A stretch of DNA of 64,000 nucleotides, from positions 1 through 64,000 of IMG/VR virus record IMGVR_UViG_3300001450_000028; one strand, given 5' to 3'. Below are positions 19,101 through 28,746 of the stretch, one piece after another. Every line of letters begins with the position of its first letter. Positions within the stretch are counted from its first letter, which is position 1. The stretch is from a virus. Position numbers and translations under genes: made by a program. The notes beneath the pieces are model-generated. The model did not search any database. It saw only the letters and a list, made by a program, of their open reading frames with translations, and was not told the origin of the DNA.

Positions 19101-20525
19101 AACACATTGGGTGGTCGAGGTTCCGGTGACATAGAATCATCTTCCAGGGCTATTGTTAATGGGTATGGATCTACTAAATTAGGTGAAAAATTTTTACATT
19201 TTGCACAAAGCGCATCAAAAACACCTTTTTCCTTAGTACCGCCTTCAGCAGAAACAATTGACTTACCTTCACCTTATATTATTTTACCTGATGATGAATT
19301 GGTAATGGGATGGCAATATCCAATGACAACAAGGATTGCAAATGCTGCGCCTGGAAAAAGCGATACATTCTTAAATACAATGTCACTTTATGGAAAGTCA
19401 AAACTGAAATTGATAGGCTCCTTAATAAAAAACAAAAAAGAATATCACGAAGGTCTAAATCAAAACATAAGCTCAAATGCTGTTCACGAAATTATAGGTG
19501 CAGAGACACCCATAGATCAGTTTAAGATTGAAAAGCAGTCTGAAAACATAGGCAGTTTTTATGATACCAGTGTAACTGTAACAAACAAATCACCCGTAGG
19601 CAGAATAGGATCAGAAACTGCTAGCAAGATATTAGTATTAGCCTCAGATGCAGGAAAAGCTTCAGGAAAAATTCGACTAAGTTCACCTTTTTTCATTTCC
19701 TCACCAGGCATACAGCAAGGGCTCGCAAATAACCAGATTATAGGGCTGACAGGTTCAGAAGGCGCAAAATATGCAGCCAAAGCAGGCTCTGCATTGAATG
19801 TCAGTTCTCCTAGTAACGGTGGAACATTTGAGTTATTTGGAAACGCAAATACTTATGCAGATGCGCTTTATACACTTATTTCACTGTCAGGACTTATTTT
19901 CTTAGATCCAGAAACCACAGATATTTTTACAACTTCAATAGAAACTGCTTACAACTCAGCCTCATCCTGGAGTGTTACACTAAACATTGCTCAAAAAGTA
20001 GGAGGCTTAGCCGGTAATCACCCTGTATCATTTGAATCCGACGGCGAGTCCAGACAACCTGCACGGCTTAGCGATTTTACTGGAGGTGCTGACGGTGAGC
20101 CTATAAGATCAAATTCTTTTTCAAGAAATGTCCAGCTAGAAGATGAAATAAGAATTTACACAGACAGCACAGGCTCTGCAGGCGCTTTTGACATACCTGG
20201 AGGCGTATCTAAGTTTGGAATAATGCAAACAACAAAAGGTATTACACCAAAATACTACTTTAATTCAAAAAACTTTGGTCATTTTTCTGATTTTATGGAT
20301 CAAGGAAAAGACTCAAAGTTTTCTCAAGCTATCGGAAGTAGAGTTTCAGCTTTTAAAGGCTCAGCACTTCAATCACCTGTTGAGATTATATTTGTCAGCG
20401 GCACTAATGAAAATACAATAGGCATTAAAAAGTTTGCCAAGAAGACTCCACAGTTTTCAGAAAACAAATCAAGAACTTCTGCTTTGACAGGATCTTTTAT
20501 GCTGCACACCGGCAGCTTTAGTTAA
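16110..20525 (+). CDS. Giant tail protein with N-terminal LamG domain
   Basis: A 1471-residue protein, the longest in the window. Residues about 35-275 form a clear LamG/concanavalin-like domain: ENLYAWYRFEDD, then AFSLSIWFNLDE, TNRWYHVVVTFSG, QLYVDGARVPY and a final ISEVALWTTLLDQSDIKTLY. Around residues 390-520 is a second beta-sandwich region (LKIQASTNGSDWVDIKTI) like those in sugar-binding or discoidin-type modules. The remainder is long, repetitive beta sequence. It is a probable fibre, spike or baseplate-periphery protein that contacts the cell surface. No endosialidase, lyase or chaperone motif is visible. Confidence 0.65.
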   Translation: MPRKIKQISTYDLSKPLKANEDTQNASAYNKQENLYAWYRFEDDISSSGNVEDSQLRSNFKLVPASSRPTFSLDSPSSIATVSGFSKRSSVFNTDVVRVQDKTLFPLRTGTAGAEAAFSLSIWFNLDEIGSRSQYLVSKYGIVDAKKAYALEITTAGEIAFTIYNGAAFRQVRTNDSIGTNRWYHVVVTFSGTVATQQIQLYVDGARVPYSKTTESIGGGAFTVIAETDSLFAIGNDESDPNSGNNVDTRGKISEVALWTTLLDQSDIKTLYNFKDAILYRTASGFVNLPPRVLLRQRDNATGSYPTVMRMGDKGRTGAYNRTFEDNYTINFGKKIKDVFEIKNRVGGVLGFSRDIDSSKWTHSKGMEIRQELVTGDTGATIRKTALVFSGGGLAGKRRIQTKNKIKNPRIKIDLTIGPYQEDRTVLKFGLGLSDGTATDDLKIQASTNGSDWVDIKTIQNNISTLLQSAFTRGFRSADLVKRRSIQVDLYPTDFPFGNNAFYLRIIQESVSSNDVVVWAMSSIEIDYHDEENISYPLMVDVDSFVGKKIVSSSVTAPHLNPTLKGPGRSISGISDVHLSFTPGEKLLPFIDNSHFFDDTSIFFNQGTSPDVIPGFSSPVSNKTIIEVDLSPSEQTTFGLDTRATHESTGNGSNRGPRLETDATKKQQLMVYWNKDLRRWEKIAQGVSGNVVAKQDEGFTPLRNMIHSGALGFSGIGMCSTGSDVTLANQLPVNQDALLSYARPTSTFGFPFEGKYEATASQFIKARDIGITKPFLLEKCSISFDSKFEFASNQFDSGSRAYSMAAANYSSGAPSSRTLADNQKVYIPTFFMLRQSKETLDVEYEYEIEDKGVRSSQKRIVSIPDSAVHLSTAPGPDDIVSVEKSRELITYGQMTLFVSGVANTAGSGDGRGSINAQVDIDTIINNGLGRDTIVDILSVTGQTNFNIGSSGQLAAITSSFNINFPCRLSPKINNTCPTILVISNSGGTDTVGALILGNTLGGRGSGDIESSSRAIVNGYGSTKLGEKFLHFAQSASKTPFSLVPPSAETIDLPSPYIILPDDELVMGWQYPMTTRIANAAPGKSDTFLNTMSLYGKSKLKLIGSLIKNKKEYHEGLNQNISSNAVHEIIGAETPIDQFKIEKQSENIGSFYDTSVTVTNKSPVGRIGSETASKILVLASDAGKASGKIRLSSPFFISSPGIQQGLANNQIIGLTGSEGAKYAAKAGSALNVSSPSNGGTFELFGNANTYADALYTLISLSGLIFLDPETTDIFTTSIETAYNSASSWSVTLNIAQKVGGLAGNHPVSFESDGESRQPARLSDFTGGADGEPIRSNSFSRNVQLEDEIRIYTDSTGSAGAFDIPGGVSKFGIMQTTKGITPKYYFNSKNFGHFSDFMDQGKDSKFSQAIGSRVSAFKGSALQSPVEIIFVSGTNENTIGIKKFAKKTPQFSENKSRTSALTGSFMLHTGSFS

Positions 20526-20565
20526 TAAATAAATTTTGATATGAATACTTATTAAAGAGGACCCG

Positions 20566-21621
20566 ATGGCCGGAATATTAGATAGTAAAACAAGATTTAT
20601 AGATTTGATAGTTACCCAAGAAGGTAAACGTCAAATTGCATCTGGAAAATTGCGAGCCGAGTATGCTTCTCTAAGCGATTCACAAGTTTTTTATGATAAA
20701 AATGAAATTGGAAACGTCAGCGATAGGATCTATTTTCAAGTAATGGACTCGCCTAACAATGTTATTGTTTTGGAAAAAGATGATAGCGGAAAACTTATTG
20801 AGTTCAATTTTTCTCCAACAGGTAGTATTGTAGGAAATGATATTTTTGACAAAGATACAACTGTAACTTCTAGTTTAAAACTTAAGGCAGTCACAGGAAA
20901 TGCTTTTGCATCAACATCAGAGTCAATAATGTCTTCTTTTACAGAGCATTTTGATGCACAGCAAATTTTAAGTTCTTTTGAAAAATCAGGTAATGAGTTT
21001 GAACTAAGCACTGATCGAGTCAATTTTGCAATATCAAATAGTGTTCCTTTTCCTAATGGCCCACATAAAGAAACTATTAATGTCAATGATGCTGAACCTT
21101 TCTTTTTAGATTCTAAGCTTACACATTTAGAAAGTTTTGACTTTTTACCACCAGTAAACATGGACGGAACGCCATACGGCAGATATGAAGATATTAGAAG
21201 CTTAAAAAGAGAAACACTTTTAGATATAAAAAAATCTTTAGGGTTTGAAGGGTTTCAAGACTCTAGTACGCAAGACGGTATTAGAAAAAGAAGGTCAAGA
21301 GGCAACTTTAGAACTGACAAAGTAGGCGATTTTGATGTTATTAATAGAAAAAAATTAAGATCAGCCTCTAGAAGCAACTTGAAACAATACAAGACTGTAT
21401 ATTTTGACAAAACTTCTGATCAAAATAATTTAGTTATGCAAATATTTGAAGATGGGCCAAATTCAAAAATGTTTAAGCTGGACTTAATAGATGCAGGATC
21501 TTTTTACGACAATAATAGTGAAGAATATCCAGAAAAAAGAATATTTTATGCAGGAAAAATTTATTTTGATGATTTAAATGTTCCTACTTTTATAAACCTA
21601 TTTACATTAGTACTAGAGTAA
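20566..21621 (+). CDS. Tail structural protein with shared 'LDxxTxxID' N-terminal domain
   Basis: A 351-residue protein opening with MAGILDSKTRFIDLIVTQEG, then KRQIASGKLRAEYASLSDSQVFYD. The same arrangement opens the 232-residue protein at 30825 (MGFLDHSTNNIIVDAVLTDL, GRQSLA, FALGDDEVDYG). The two therefore share an N-terminal module, probably an attachment domain. The rest of this protein is unrelated beta/helical sequence with no enzyme motif. A 40-base AT-rich gap precedes it, with AGAGGA before the ATG. It is probably a baseplate or fibre connector. Confidence 0.5.
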   Translation: MAGILDSKTRFIDLIVTQEGKRQIASGKLRAEYASLSDSQVFYDKNEIGNVSDRIYFQVMDSPNNVIVLEKDDSGKLIEFNFSPTGSIVGNDIFDKDTTVTSSLKLKAVTGNAFASTSESIMSSFTEHFDAQQILSSFEKSGNEFELSTDRVNFAISNSVPFPNGPHKETINVNDAEPFFLDSKLTHLESFDFLPPVNMDGTPYGRYEDIRSLKRETLLDIKKSLGFEGFQDSSTQDGIRKRRSRGNFRTDKVGDFDVINRKKLRSASRSNLKQYKTVYFDKTSDQNNLVMQIFEDGPNSKMFKLDLIDAGSFYDNNSEEYPEKRIFYAGKIYFDDLNVPTFINLFTLVLE

Positions 21622-21624
21622 AAA

Positions 21625-24507
21625 ATGATTGTTGACGTAACAAACAGAAAGATATTTTTAAAATCGACAGGTATTGACTTATCGCCTAGAGTCATAAACA
21701 AAAGAAAGATAGACAAAGGAAACGGTCAAAGATTTTCTCAAGAAAATAGGTTTGAAGACATACTGACAGTTGAAATTTCATGTTTTGTTGACCAAAAATC
21801 AATATTATCGCAAGACGTAAGTGAAATAAAGGTATTTACGTCAGATGTGTCACTGGGGGCACTTAAAAAAAGAAGCAGCATGCTAAGCAGCAGAAAAACA
21901 AACACGCCAAACCCAGCAGGAACAAACAAGAATAGCTTGGGACCTGTAGGACAAGCAATAGAAGATTCAAAAAGAAAAACAAGTAGAAAGAAAAATAAGT
22001 TTCAAAAAATAAAAGAGCAAAGTATTAAAACAGATGTTAGATCAAAAAGAAGATCTAAGACATCTGATATTATTAACATCGTTAGTGATATTGACAAAAT
22101 TAGTCAAAATGTAAGCTCACTAAAGTTTTCTTCTTTAAGATTTCTAACAAAGATAAATGTAAATCAAATACTTTCTTCTGCAAAGATAAAAAATATACAA
22201 AACTTAACTCAAACAGACTTAGAAATTTTTGGAGAAAGAGAAGTTTTTGAAATAAGACCTAGTGTAAGTTTTAAATCAAGAAAAATTAAAAGATCAACAA
22301 GAGAAGTAAGTGTTCCTATTACGAAAATGCTAAGCATTGAAAATGCATCAGATAGAAATTTTAGATCTGCGTACTTTTCAAGAGTAAAGTTAGGAAAAGA
22401 TCCTTTGAGTTCATTTCAGCATCCAGACAATTTTGTATCTTTGCAAGAAAGATTGATGGGCGTAAGTTTAATAGAAAAAATAAAAAATGATAATCTAAGA
22501 AATGTTTTTAAAATAATTTCTCAAAAAGAGTCTAATAGTGCTGGCGAAGCTGGAAACTTTAGAATTGTAAAATCTAAACAATCGAAAAGAAAAGAAATAT
22601 ACAAAACTACTTTTGACATGTCTAGAAGAAAGCTTAAAGAAATGTCTGCAAAGTCAACTATTAATTTAATTTTTTATGCTTATGACGAAAAAGGAATAAA
22701 AATTGATTCATTTAGTCAGGTATTGAATATAAAACAGCTTTTTTCAACAGAAGTTAATCCAACAATAGACTTTGACATATCTACGTCTAGAACAAATCGA
22801 GGAAATATTATTACAAATGTTAGTAATAAAGAGCTAGATGTAGGAAATTTTAATATTTATCAAAAGTTTTTTTCTAAATCTCAAAATTACAAAAGAAAAA
22901 GTTTTTCATTACTTGCTGATGACTTTAAAGTAAATCCAAGAAATACGCTAAGATTGGTTGACGGAAGAGTTCAAAACAAGGCAACACCTCAATTATCTAA
23001 AACAAAGTCTGTTTTTCATAGAGTTACATCAAATTTTCAAGATAGAGAAATCTTTAATACAAAGTCATCAAGCACAGATGCAGTTGAAGCTTTTTCAAAC
23101 CAGCTAACATGTGCTGTTTATGTTGAAATAGAATCTAGTGATAGCGGTCAAGGTGACAGTGCAAGAGGAATAGTTACGATCACAAACTTATCAGAAGATG
23201 TATATGCAGTATTGCCTGTTAAGAGAATTGCAAAAGGAAATAGAGGAAATGATTTTAAAACTGTAAAATACCTCAATGCAGGTACACTAGAAGATAATGA
23301 AAAAATATTTGTTGATAAAAATGAAGATGACTCTGTGTTTACTTTTTACGACGATGATCTTGAAGATGACGTCATATATGAGTATTCTGCAATTCTATAT
23401 TCAAGATCAGGTGCACCGCAGTTGTCCGGATCTAGATTTTTAGAAAAAAATGTTGAAAGAGAAGGTTTAATTAATACTAGTGTGGAAACAAATTTAACAG
23501 GGTTCAGTACTGACAATGAGGGCGCGCCAACAATACGTGTTGAGTTTGACATTACACTAAACAGACAAGAAGATGATGTAGATAAAATACTAAACAGTCT
23601 TTTTGGAGATAACAGAGCTTTGTTTGCAGATGACTTAAAAGAAATTAAAGATGCATCTAATCTAAATTATGGTGTAAGAGTTCATAAAATAGACACTGCA
23701 ACAGGAGAATTTTTGTATGTAGGCTCATTTAGAGCATTTAAGCAAGAAAGCACAGATGCACAATCAAGCACAGATATTCCAAAAACATATAGAGTAAAAT
23801 TTGAAGACTTTTCTTCTGCATCCAATTCTCAAATTTATAAAATTGATCCATACTTAATTCCACCTGCTCAGGTTTTAGACAAAGTTGTAAGTTCTTTAAC
23901 TAACATTATTAAACAAAACAATCGCTCAAGGTCTTCATTAAACAAACTTTTTGTTTCAAAACAAAAAATATTAAATCAACAAGTTGTGTCCAAAATTGGA
24001 ACAAAATTTGCAAGTGTTCAGGGTAGAAAAGGTGCATTATCAAGTCCAAAATCATTTGTTGAAAAAAATAGAAATGATTTGTTTCTTGAAGGAGCAACAG
24101 GCGACATAGAATATGAAACGGTCTCTCCTGAAAACTTATCAACGTCTTTTGAAAATTTTAAAATTGACGATAGCGATATTTCTTTATTAAAAACACTAGA
24201 TACAGACCCAAATTCAACAAATTTTATACCTAAAAACCTTGTAAAAGTAGAATTTTCTGTAGGCAATACAGATAATTTTGTTGATTTTTATGTTGTGGTA
24301 AGAAAAGAAAATGGCAATCCAGCGATAATTATAGATGGCGCAATACACAGTACAGACTTAACAGATGATAGCAGATTTATGAATTATACTTATTTATCAA
24401 AAGTAAAAACCTCAGTAGGGTTAATAAGGTACTTTATTGTACCAATTTCAAAACTAGGAACCAAAGGACCTCTCAGGTCAGTAGGTTCAATTGTTATGAG
24501 GGGATAG
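21625..24507 (+). CDS. Large tail structural protein, unrecognised
   Basis: A 960-residue protein, Lys/Arg/Ser-rich in its first 200 residues (many KRRSK and RKTSRKK patches) and more acidic and beta-rich later. Around residues 480-640 there are immunoglobulin or FnIII-like strand patterns (CAVYVEIESSD ... YEYSAILYSRSGAPQLSGS). No catalytic residues, signal or membrane spans are seen. It sits 3 bases after one structural gene and 6 bases before another. The basic N terminus could bind an acidic baseplate partner. I cannot assign it to a T4 equivalent. Confidence 0.5.
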   Translation: MIVDVTNRKIFLKSTGIDLSPRVINKRKIDKGNGQRFSQENRFEDILTVEISCFVDQKSILSQDVSEIKVFTSDVSLGALKKRSSMLSSRKTNTPNPAGTNKNSLGPVGQAIEDSKRKTSRKKNKFQKIKEQSIKTDVRSKRRSKTSDIINIVSDIDKISQNVSSLKFSSLRFLTKINVNQILSSAKIKNIQNLTQTDLEIFGEREVFEIRPSVSFKSRKIKRSTREVSVPITKMLSIENASDRNFRSAYFSRVKLGKDPLSSFQHPDNFVSLQERLMGVSLIEKIKNDNLRNVFKIISQKESNSAGEAGNFRIVKSKQSKRKEIYKTTFDMSRRKLKEMSAKSTINLIFYAYDEKGIKIDSFSQVLNIKQLFSTEVNPTIDFDISTSRTNRGNIITNVSNKELDVGNFNIYQKFFSKSQNYKRKSFSLLADDFKVNPRNTLRLVDGRVQNKATPQLSKTKSVFHRVTSNFQDREIFNTKSSSTDAVEAFSNQLTCAVYVEIESSDSGQGDSARGIVTITNLSEDVYAVLPVKRIAKGNRGNDFKTVKYLNAGTLEDNEKIFVDKNEDDSVFTFYDDDLEDDVIYEYSAILYSRSGAPQLSGSRFLEKNVEREGLINTSVETNLTGFSTDNEGAPTIRVEFDITLNRQEDDVDKILNSLFGDNRALFADDLKEIKDASNLNYGVRVHKIDTATGEFLYVGSFRAFKQESTDAQSSTDIPKTYRVKFEDFSSASNSQIYKIDPYLIPPAQVLDKVVSSLTNIIKQNNRSRSSLNKLFVSKQKILNQQVVSKIGTKFASVQGRKGALSSPKSFVEKNRNDLFLEGATGDIEYETVSPENLSTSFENFKIDDSDISLLKTLDTDPNSTNFIPKNLVKVEFSVGNTDNFVDFYVVVRKENGNPAIIIDGAIHSTDLTDDSRFMNYTYLSKVKTSVGLIRYFIVPISKLGTKGPLRSVGSIVMRG

Positions 24508-24513
24508 ACAAGC

Positions 24514-27500
24514 ATGGCTATTAATCCAACAAAAGCAAATTTTTCTCTCAGTAACATAACAAAAGAAGCTGTTGCTGCAGTTCCTGCTGTTTCTTTGTCA
24601 ACATCTAAAATAGAACTTAGCGAAGAAGATCAAGAAACACTAGACAATATAAATGCTTCTAATAAGTTTGAAATTTTAAATAAGCAATCTTTAAATCCGC
24701 TTAAACCAATTGTAATTGGTAACACTGAGTTTGTACCTATTGCAACAGGTAATACTTCGCCAGACTCAACAGGGTTAAAGGCACAATTTGGAGAAGGTAA
24801 CGTATTAAGTGTAAATAATATTACAAAATTATTTGAAATTCAAAGACAAATTAGAAATGCTAATCTTTCAAACTCTCAAAAGCTTTTAAAAATTGCTAAG
24901 GGTTACGATAGCGCAGAAATATTATTAAAAATAAGAAAAAAAATGGAAGAAGTTTTTGATGATATTGTTGATGAAGATATTGACAAAACAATTGAAAATT
25001 TTATAAAAGCGGTTGGCGAAAATCTTTCTTTTGACAGAAAGTCAAAGTCAAGAAACGAATCTGCATCTACAATAATTGGACGTACTAGCATAGCATCTCC
25101 AGGTCTTAAGAAAGTAAATACAGAGAATAAAAACGACCCATACTATAGAACACTTATTGAGTATGCTGCTTATGAAATAATACTTTACGAAGCAATAGAG
25201 TTTCTAAGCGGAATATTGAGATTTAAAAATGCAGCAGAAAAGTCATGGTCTATTTTAGAGGCGACTTCATTTACAGCAATAAAAGATATGTCATTTGATT
25301 CACTTGGTAATAGTGTAAAAGACTTTATAGATGCTTCAGGCTTGTCTGGCGTCGGTGCTCATAGAATGAACGAGCCTGGAAGTGAAAGATTTGGTGATGT
25401 AATAGGTGTAAATACAACAGGAAGGTCAACAGATACAGCACTGCTTATGCAAACTATTATTTCTGCATATGACGAAATACTTTTAAAAAAAGGCTACCAC
25501 GATGATATGCTTAATTTTGAAAAAAGAACCTTAAACGATAGCCCTAAAATTGAAACTTCCGATCCTGTTCGTGATGCTTTAATGACTCTTCAAAAATCAT
25601 GGCTTGTAGGATTGTATGATGAAACACTTAGCAGTAGTCTACAAAATACAATTGACGATATCAATAACGAAGGAACAGGATTAGAAGCAGTCGAAGGTTT
25701 TCTAGGTGAAAGTAAAATTAATAAAATGATGGACAATTTTCCTAGTGAGATGGGTGATTCAGAAGTTTATGGAGAACTCTTATCAGCGTGCATGTTTAAT
25801 GATGCTTTTGACATAGCACAGTCTCTGTCAGGCGCAACTGCACCAACACTTTATTACTTTAATAATGTAAGAAGCGGCGCAGAAAACATAAATAAGTTTT
25901 ATAAATTAATTTTAGGTGATGAAGTAGCAGACACAATGAGACCAGATGACGGTCAGTACGGAAGACGCGAAAGATTTATAGACTATGATCCTCTTGACTC
26001 AAATCCTTCTGTTGGACCGCTTGGAGGGTATCTAAGTTCAAAACAATCTGCAATAAACGACTTTAGATATTTACCATTTGAATCAACACAAAACTACGCA
26101 GGAAGTACGAAATACTTAACAGGACCTGAGTATTTTATTGATGTTGCATTACAAAGAGGTGATAGATCCTTTGCAGACTTTGAAAAATTTACAACAAACT
26201 ACAAAAACTTTTCAAAGGCTTATGTTACTGACGTGGAAAAAAGAACAAAGCTTTTTGAAGTTGAAGAATCTTTTATATCTCTTTGTACAATGATCGGAGA
26301 AGATCTAGAAACTGAGTCAGCAAAATTTGATAAATATTTACTTAGGCTTGGAATATTGGTAAAGAATGCAAAAACTAGAAAAGGAATGGCGAGAGCATTT
26401 AAGTCGGCTTATTTTGGAAATATGATTCTAGGACAATCTGATGACACAGCGCGCAGCAGTAGTAAGGAAGGAGATCCGTTTAAAGCAAGTTCAGATACTA
26501 TTACAAAGAGGCAATCCAGACAAAGAATTGTTAGATACAAGGCAAATAAAATTTTAAGAGATTTTATTGACAACACACTTAATGTTTCAGGTCTAAAAGA
26601 CGACAAAGACAAAGATTTTAGAGACTTAGGCGGTAACAAATATAGTAACGCGATTAGACAAAAAGAGTATACAGAAAAAGACAGGAATTTTGATAAAATA
26701 AACGGAACAAAGACAATCAATACAGGTACTCAAGAGTCTTTGTCAAACAAAAAAGAATACAAAATACACAAACAGAGTGGTAAAAAGTATGAAGGTTCTG
26801 ATGAACTTAACAAAGAACAATACAGACTGGACGCAGGATTAAGATTTGGTCGCACATCATTGGACGGATTTCTTGGCAACAAGCATTTTGAAAATACAAT
26901 ATTTCAAGGCGACAGTGCAGCGCGCAGATCTTTTAATCAAAGCAGACCAGGGCTTAGGCAGGGCGAAGTCACCCGATCTCTCACCGGGCTAGAGGATTTT
27001 ACTGACGTAGATATAACAGAAGCGCTACCTAAAACAATAAGAAACCAAGGGGGAATATACAGTCTTTCAGAGCATCACAGAGCGTTTATTCTATTTTCAT
27101 TTGTTGCAAAAATTTTACAACTATCATTAACAATAAAAGCAAAATCTTCAGAAGGCGCAAAAAAGAAAAATGGCAAAAGTAAAAGTAATAACGCATACAT
27201 AGATCTGATTGGAAACAAAGATGAATTTCTTGGTATTACTCAAGCATTTTTAGACATTGGTGAAAAAAGCTTAAATGTGTCTTCTTATAGTAGCAAGCCA
27301 GCTTCTTTTAGAGCAGCATATTCAAACACCACAACAAGCTTAAGAGAAGTCTTAGAGTCTATAAGAAGAAGAACACAAAAAATCTCACAACTTGTCCTGA
27401 CACCTGTAGTTCATTCAATGATGCTTGATAAGCAAAGAAAGACAATTGTTCAGTATATTTCAACTGGCGATGGGTCCAAAAGATCAGAAGCAGCAATTAA

Positions 27501-28746
27501 TTTATTAGAAGATAGAAAAATAAGAGCCTTTCAGGATAGCCTTTCTCTAATTTCAGAAGAATCAGTTTCTGAAATGTTTAATAGCTATATTCACACATTT
27601 ATTCCTAAAAAAGATACAATATTTACGACTGAAGATACAACAGACTACAAGCAAGTTAAGTTAATGATAAAAATTCTTTCAAACCCCGGTTATGGATTTT
27701 TATCATCAGAAAAACGAGGAAACCCAGTAATTAGTCATGTCGGTGTTACAAACTCAATGCTATCGACATTGAGGTATGAAGCTTACAAGGAGACAGGTAA
27801 CATAGCGTTCTTAGAGAGTAAGCGATTTTGTGTAAATATATTTAAGAGAAATGAAATTGATGCACAAGAAGTTGTTTACCCAAAGACTTTTTTGTTTGAT
27901 TCTAAGTATCAAATACATGATTATGACCAACTAGGAGAACCTTTAAATCATATTGCCAACTATTCTGATACTTGGACATTTGAAAATATCTTAAGTAATG
28001 TAGAATTTACTTCTTGGTCAGATCAAGTTGAAGGGCAAGAAAACGAAGACCCATTCAACAATATAAAAGAAGCGTATCGACCAAAAAGATCGCTTGGAAG
28101 TGACATGCTTAGTCAAAGTAACATATCTAAAGATTTATTGATAAATCACATAAATGATTATGCAATAAAAATATATTACAGATATGCGCTAGGTCTAGAA
28201 TTAGAAACATACAGTTTTACACTAAACTCTAGGGCTATTGACTATTCAAACCCAAGAGGAGGATTCAGTAGTGCAAGATCTGAAATGCTTCAAAATTATA
28301 ATAACTTAATTAGCCAAATAACAAATGCGTATCCTGCTGCAAACATTGATCCTGTTTTAGCTTCTGAATTATATAGAAGCATTAAGACGATTTCTGCCAC
28401 TCCTGTTTATTCCTTAGGAGAAAAGACAAAGCGAGTATTGTTGCCTAAAAAATTTGACAGAGTACTTTCAATTCCATTCAATGACAAAGACTTTGTACTA
28501 TACACACCTGCCTTTGACAAAGAGTTTGAAGAAATATTTAAAACATTACCTAATTTTAGCTATACTTCTAGGATTGCAAGACCCGAGTTTAAATACGGCG
28601 GGCAGCAAAATTCACAAGTATATTTTTCTTCAAATCCAATAAATAAGTCGGCAGAAGACAAGTATAAGGACAATTGCAAAGAAGACTTCCCGGAAATATT
28701 TAGTACATATGTCACAATAACTATTCTACCTGAAGGAACAAACTAA
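24514..28746 (+). CDS. Giant unrecognised virion protein (1410 residues)
   Basis: A 1410-residue, mostly helical and charged protein, unlike its beta-rich neighbours. Regions around residues 130-270 and 560-640 look like extended helices (KLLKIAKGYDSAEILLKIRK; FEVEESFISLCTMIGEDLET). No Walker, protease, lysozyme or polymerase motif can be seen. The start has GAGGGGA 9 bases upstream. It lies in the tail operon and its stop overlaps the next ATG. It could be a large baseplate wedge (gp7-like) or an injected inner protein. The helical content would also suit a tape-measure role, but the long gap-free coiled coil expected of one is not obvious. Confidence 0.5.
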   Translation: MAINPTKANFSLSNITKEAVAAVPAVSLSTSKIELSEEDQETLDNINASNKFEILNKQSLNPLKPIVIGNTEFVPIATGNTSPDSTGLKAQFGEGNVLSVNNITKLFEIQRQIRNANLSNSQKLLKIAKGYDSAEILLKIRKKMEEVFDDIVDEDIDKTIENFIKAVGENLSFDRKSKSRNESASTIIGRTSIASPGLKKVNTENKNDPYYRTLIEYAAYEIILYEAIEFLSGILRFKNAAEKSWSILEATSFTAIKDMSFDSLGNSVKDFIDASGLSGVGAHRMNEPGSERFGDVIGVNTTGRSTDTALLMQTIISAYDEILLKKGYHDDMLNFEKRTLNDSPKIETSDPVRDALMTLQKSWLVGLYDETLSSSLQNTIDDINNEGTGLEAVEGFLGESKINKMMDNFPSEMGDSEVYGELLSACMFNDAFDIAQSLSGATAPTLYYFNNVRSGAENINKFYKLILGDEVADTMRPDDGQYGRRERFIDYDPLDSNPSVGPLGGYLSSKQSAINDFRYLPFESTQNYAGSTKYLTGPEYFIDVALQRGDRSFADFEKFTTNYKNFSKAYVTDVEKRTKLFEVEESFISLCTMIGEDLETESAKFDKYLLRLGILVKNAKTRKGMARAFKSAYFGNMILGQSDDTARSSSKEGDPFKASSDTITKRQSRQRIVRYKANKILRDFIDNTLNVSGLKDDKDKDFRDLGGNKYSNAIRQKEYTEKDRNFDKINGTKTINTGTQESLSNKKEYKIHKQSGKKYEGSDELNKEQYRLDAGLRFGRTSLDGFLGNKHFENTIFQGDSAARRSFNQSRPGLRQGEVTRSLTGLEDFTDVDITEALPKTIRNQGGIYSLSEHHRAFILFSFVAKILQLSLTIKAKSSEGAKKKNGKSKSNNAYIDLIGNKDEFLGITQAFLDIGEKSLNVSSYSSKPASFRAAYSNTTTSLREVLESIRRRTQKISQLVLTPVVHSMMLDKQRKTIVQYISTGDGSKRSEAAINLLEDRKIRAFQDSLSLISEESVSEMFNSYIHTFIPKKDTIFTTEDTTDYKQVKLMIKILSNPGYGFLSSEKRGNPVISHVGVTNSMLSTLRYEAYKETGNIAFLESKRFCVNIFKRNEIDAQEVVYPKTFLFDSKYQIHDYDQLGEPLNHIANYSDTWTFENILSNVEFTSWSDQVEGQENEDPFNNIKEAYRPKRSLGSDMLSQSNISKDLLINHINDYAIKIYYRYALGLELETYSFTLNSRAIDYSNPRGGFSSARSEMLQNYNNLISQITNAYPAANIDPVLASELYRSIKTISATPVYSLGEKTKRVLLPKKFDRVLSIPFNDKDFVLYTPAFDKEFEEIFKTLPNFSYTSRIARPEFKYGGQQNSQVYFSSNPINKSAEDKYKDNCKEDFPEIFSTYVTITILPEGTN

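Noticed and set aside
20736-21161. 141-codon reverse frame opposite the 20566 gene
   Set aside because: Complement of a well-supported structural gene, with no ribosome site.
24514-28746. Tape-measure protein
   Set aside because: It is long and helical, but lies among baseplate genes rather than after the tube gene and lacks a long uninterrupted coiled coil or hydrophobic spans; evidence is insufficient.
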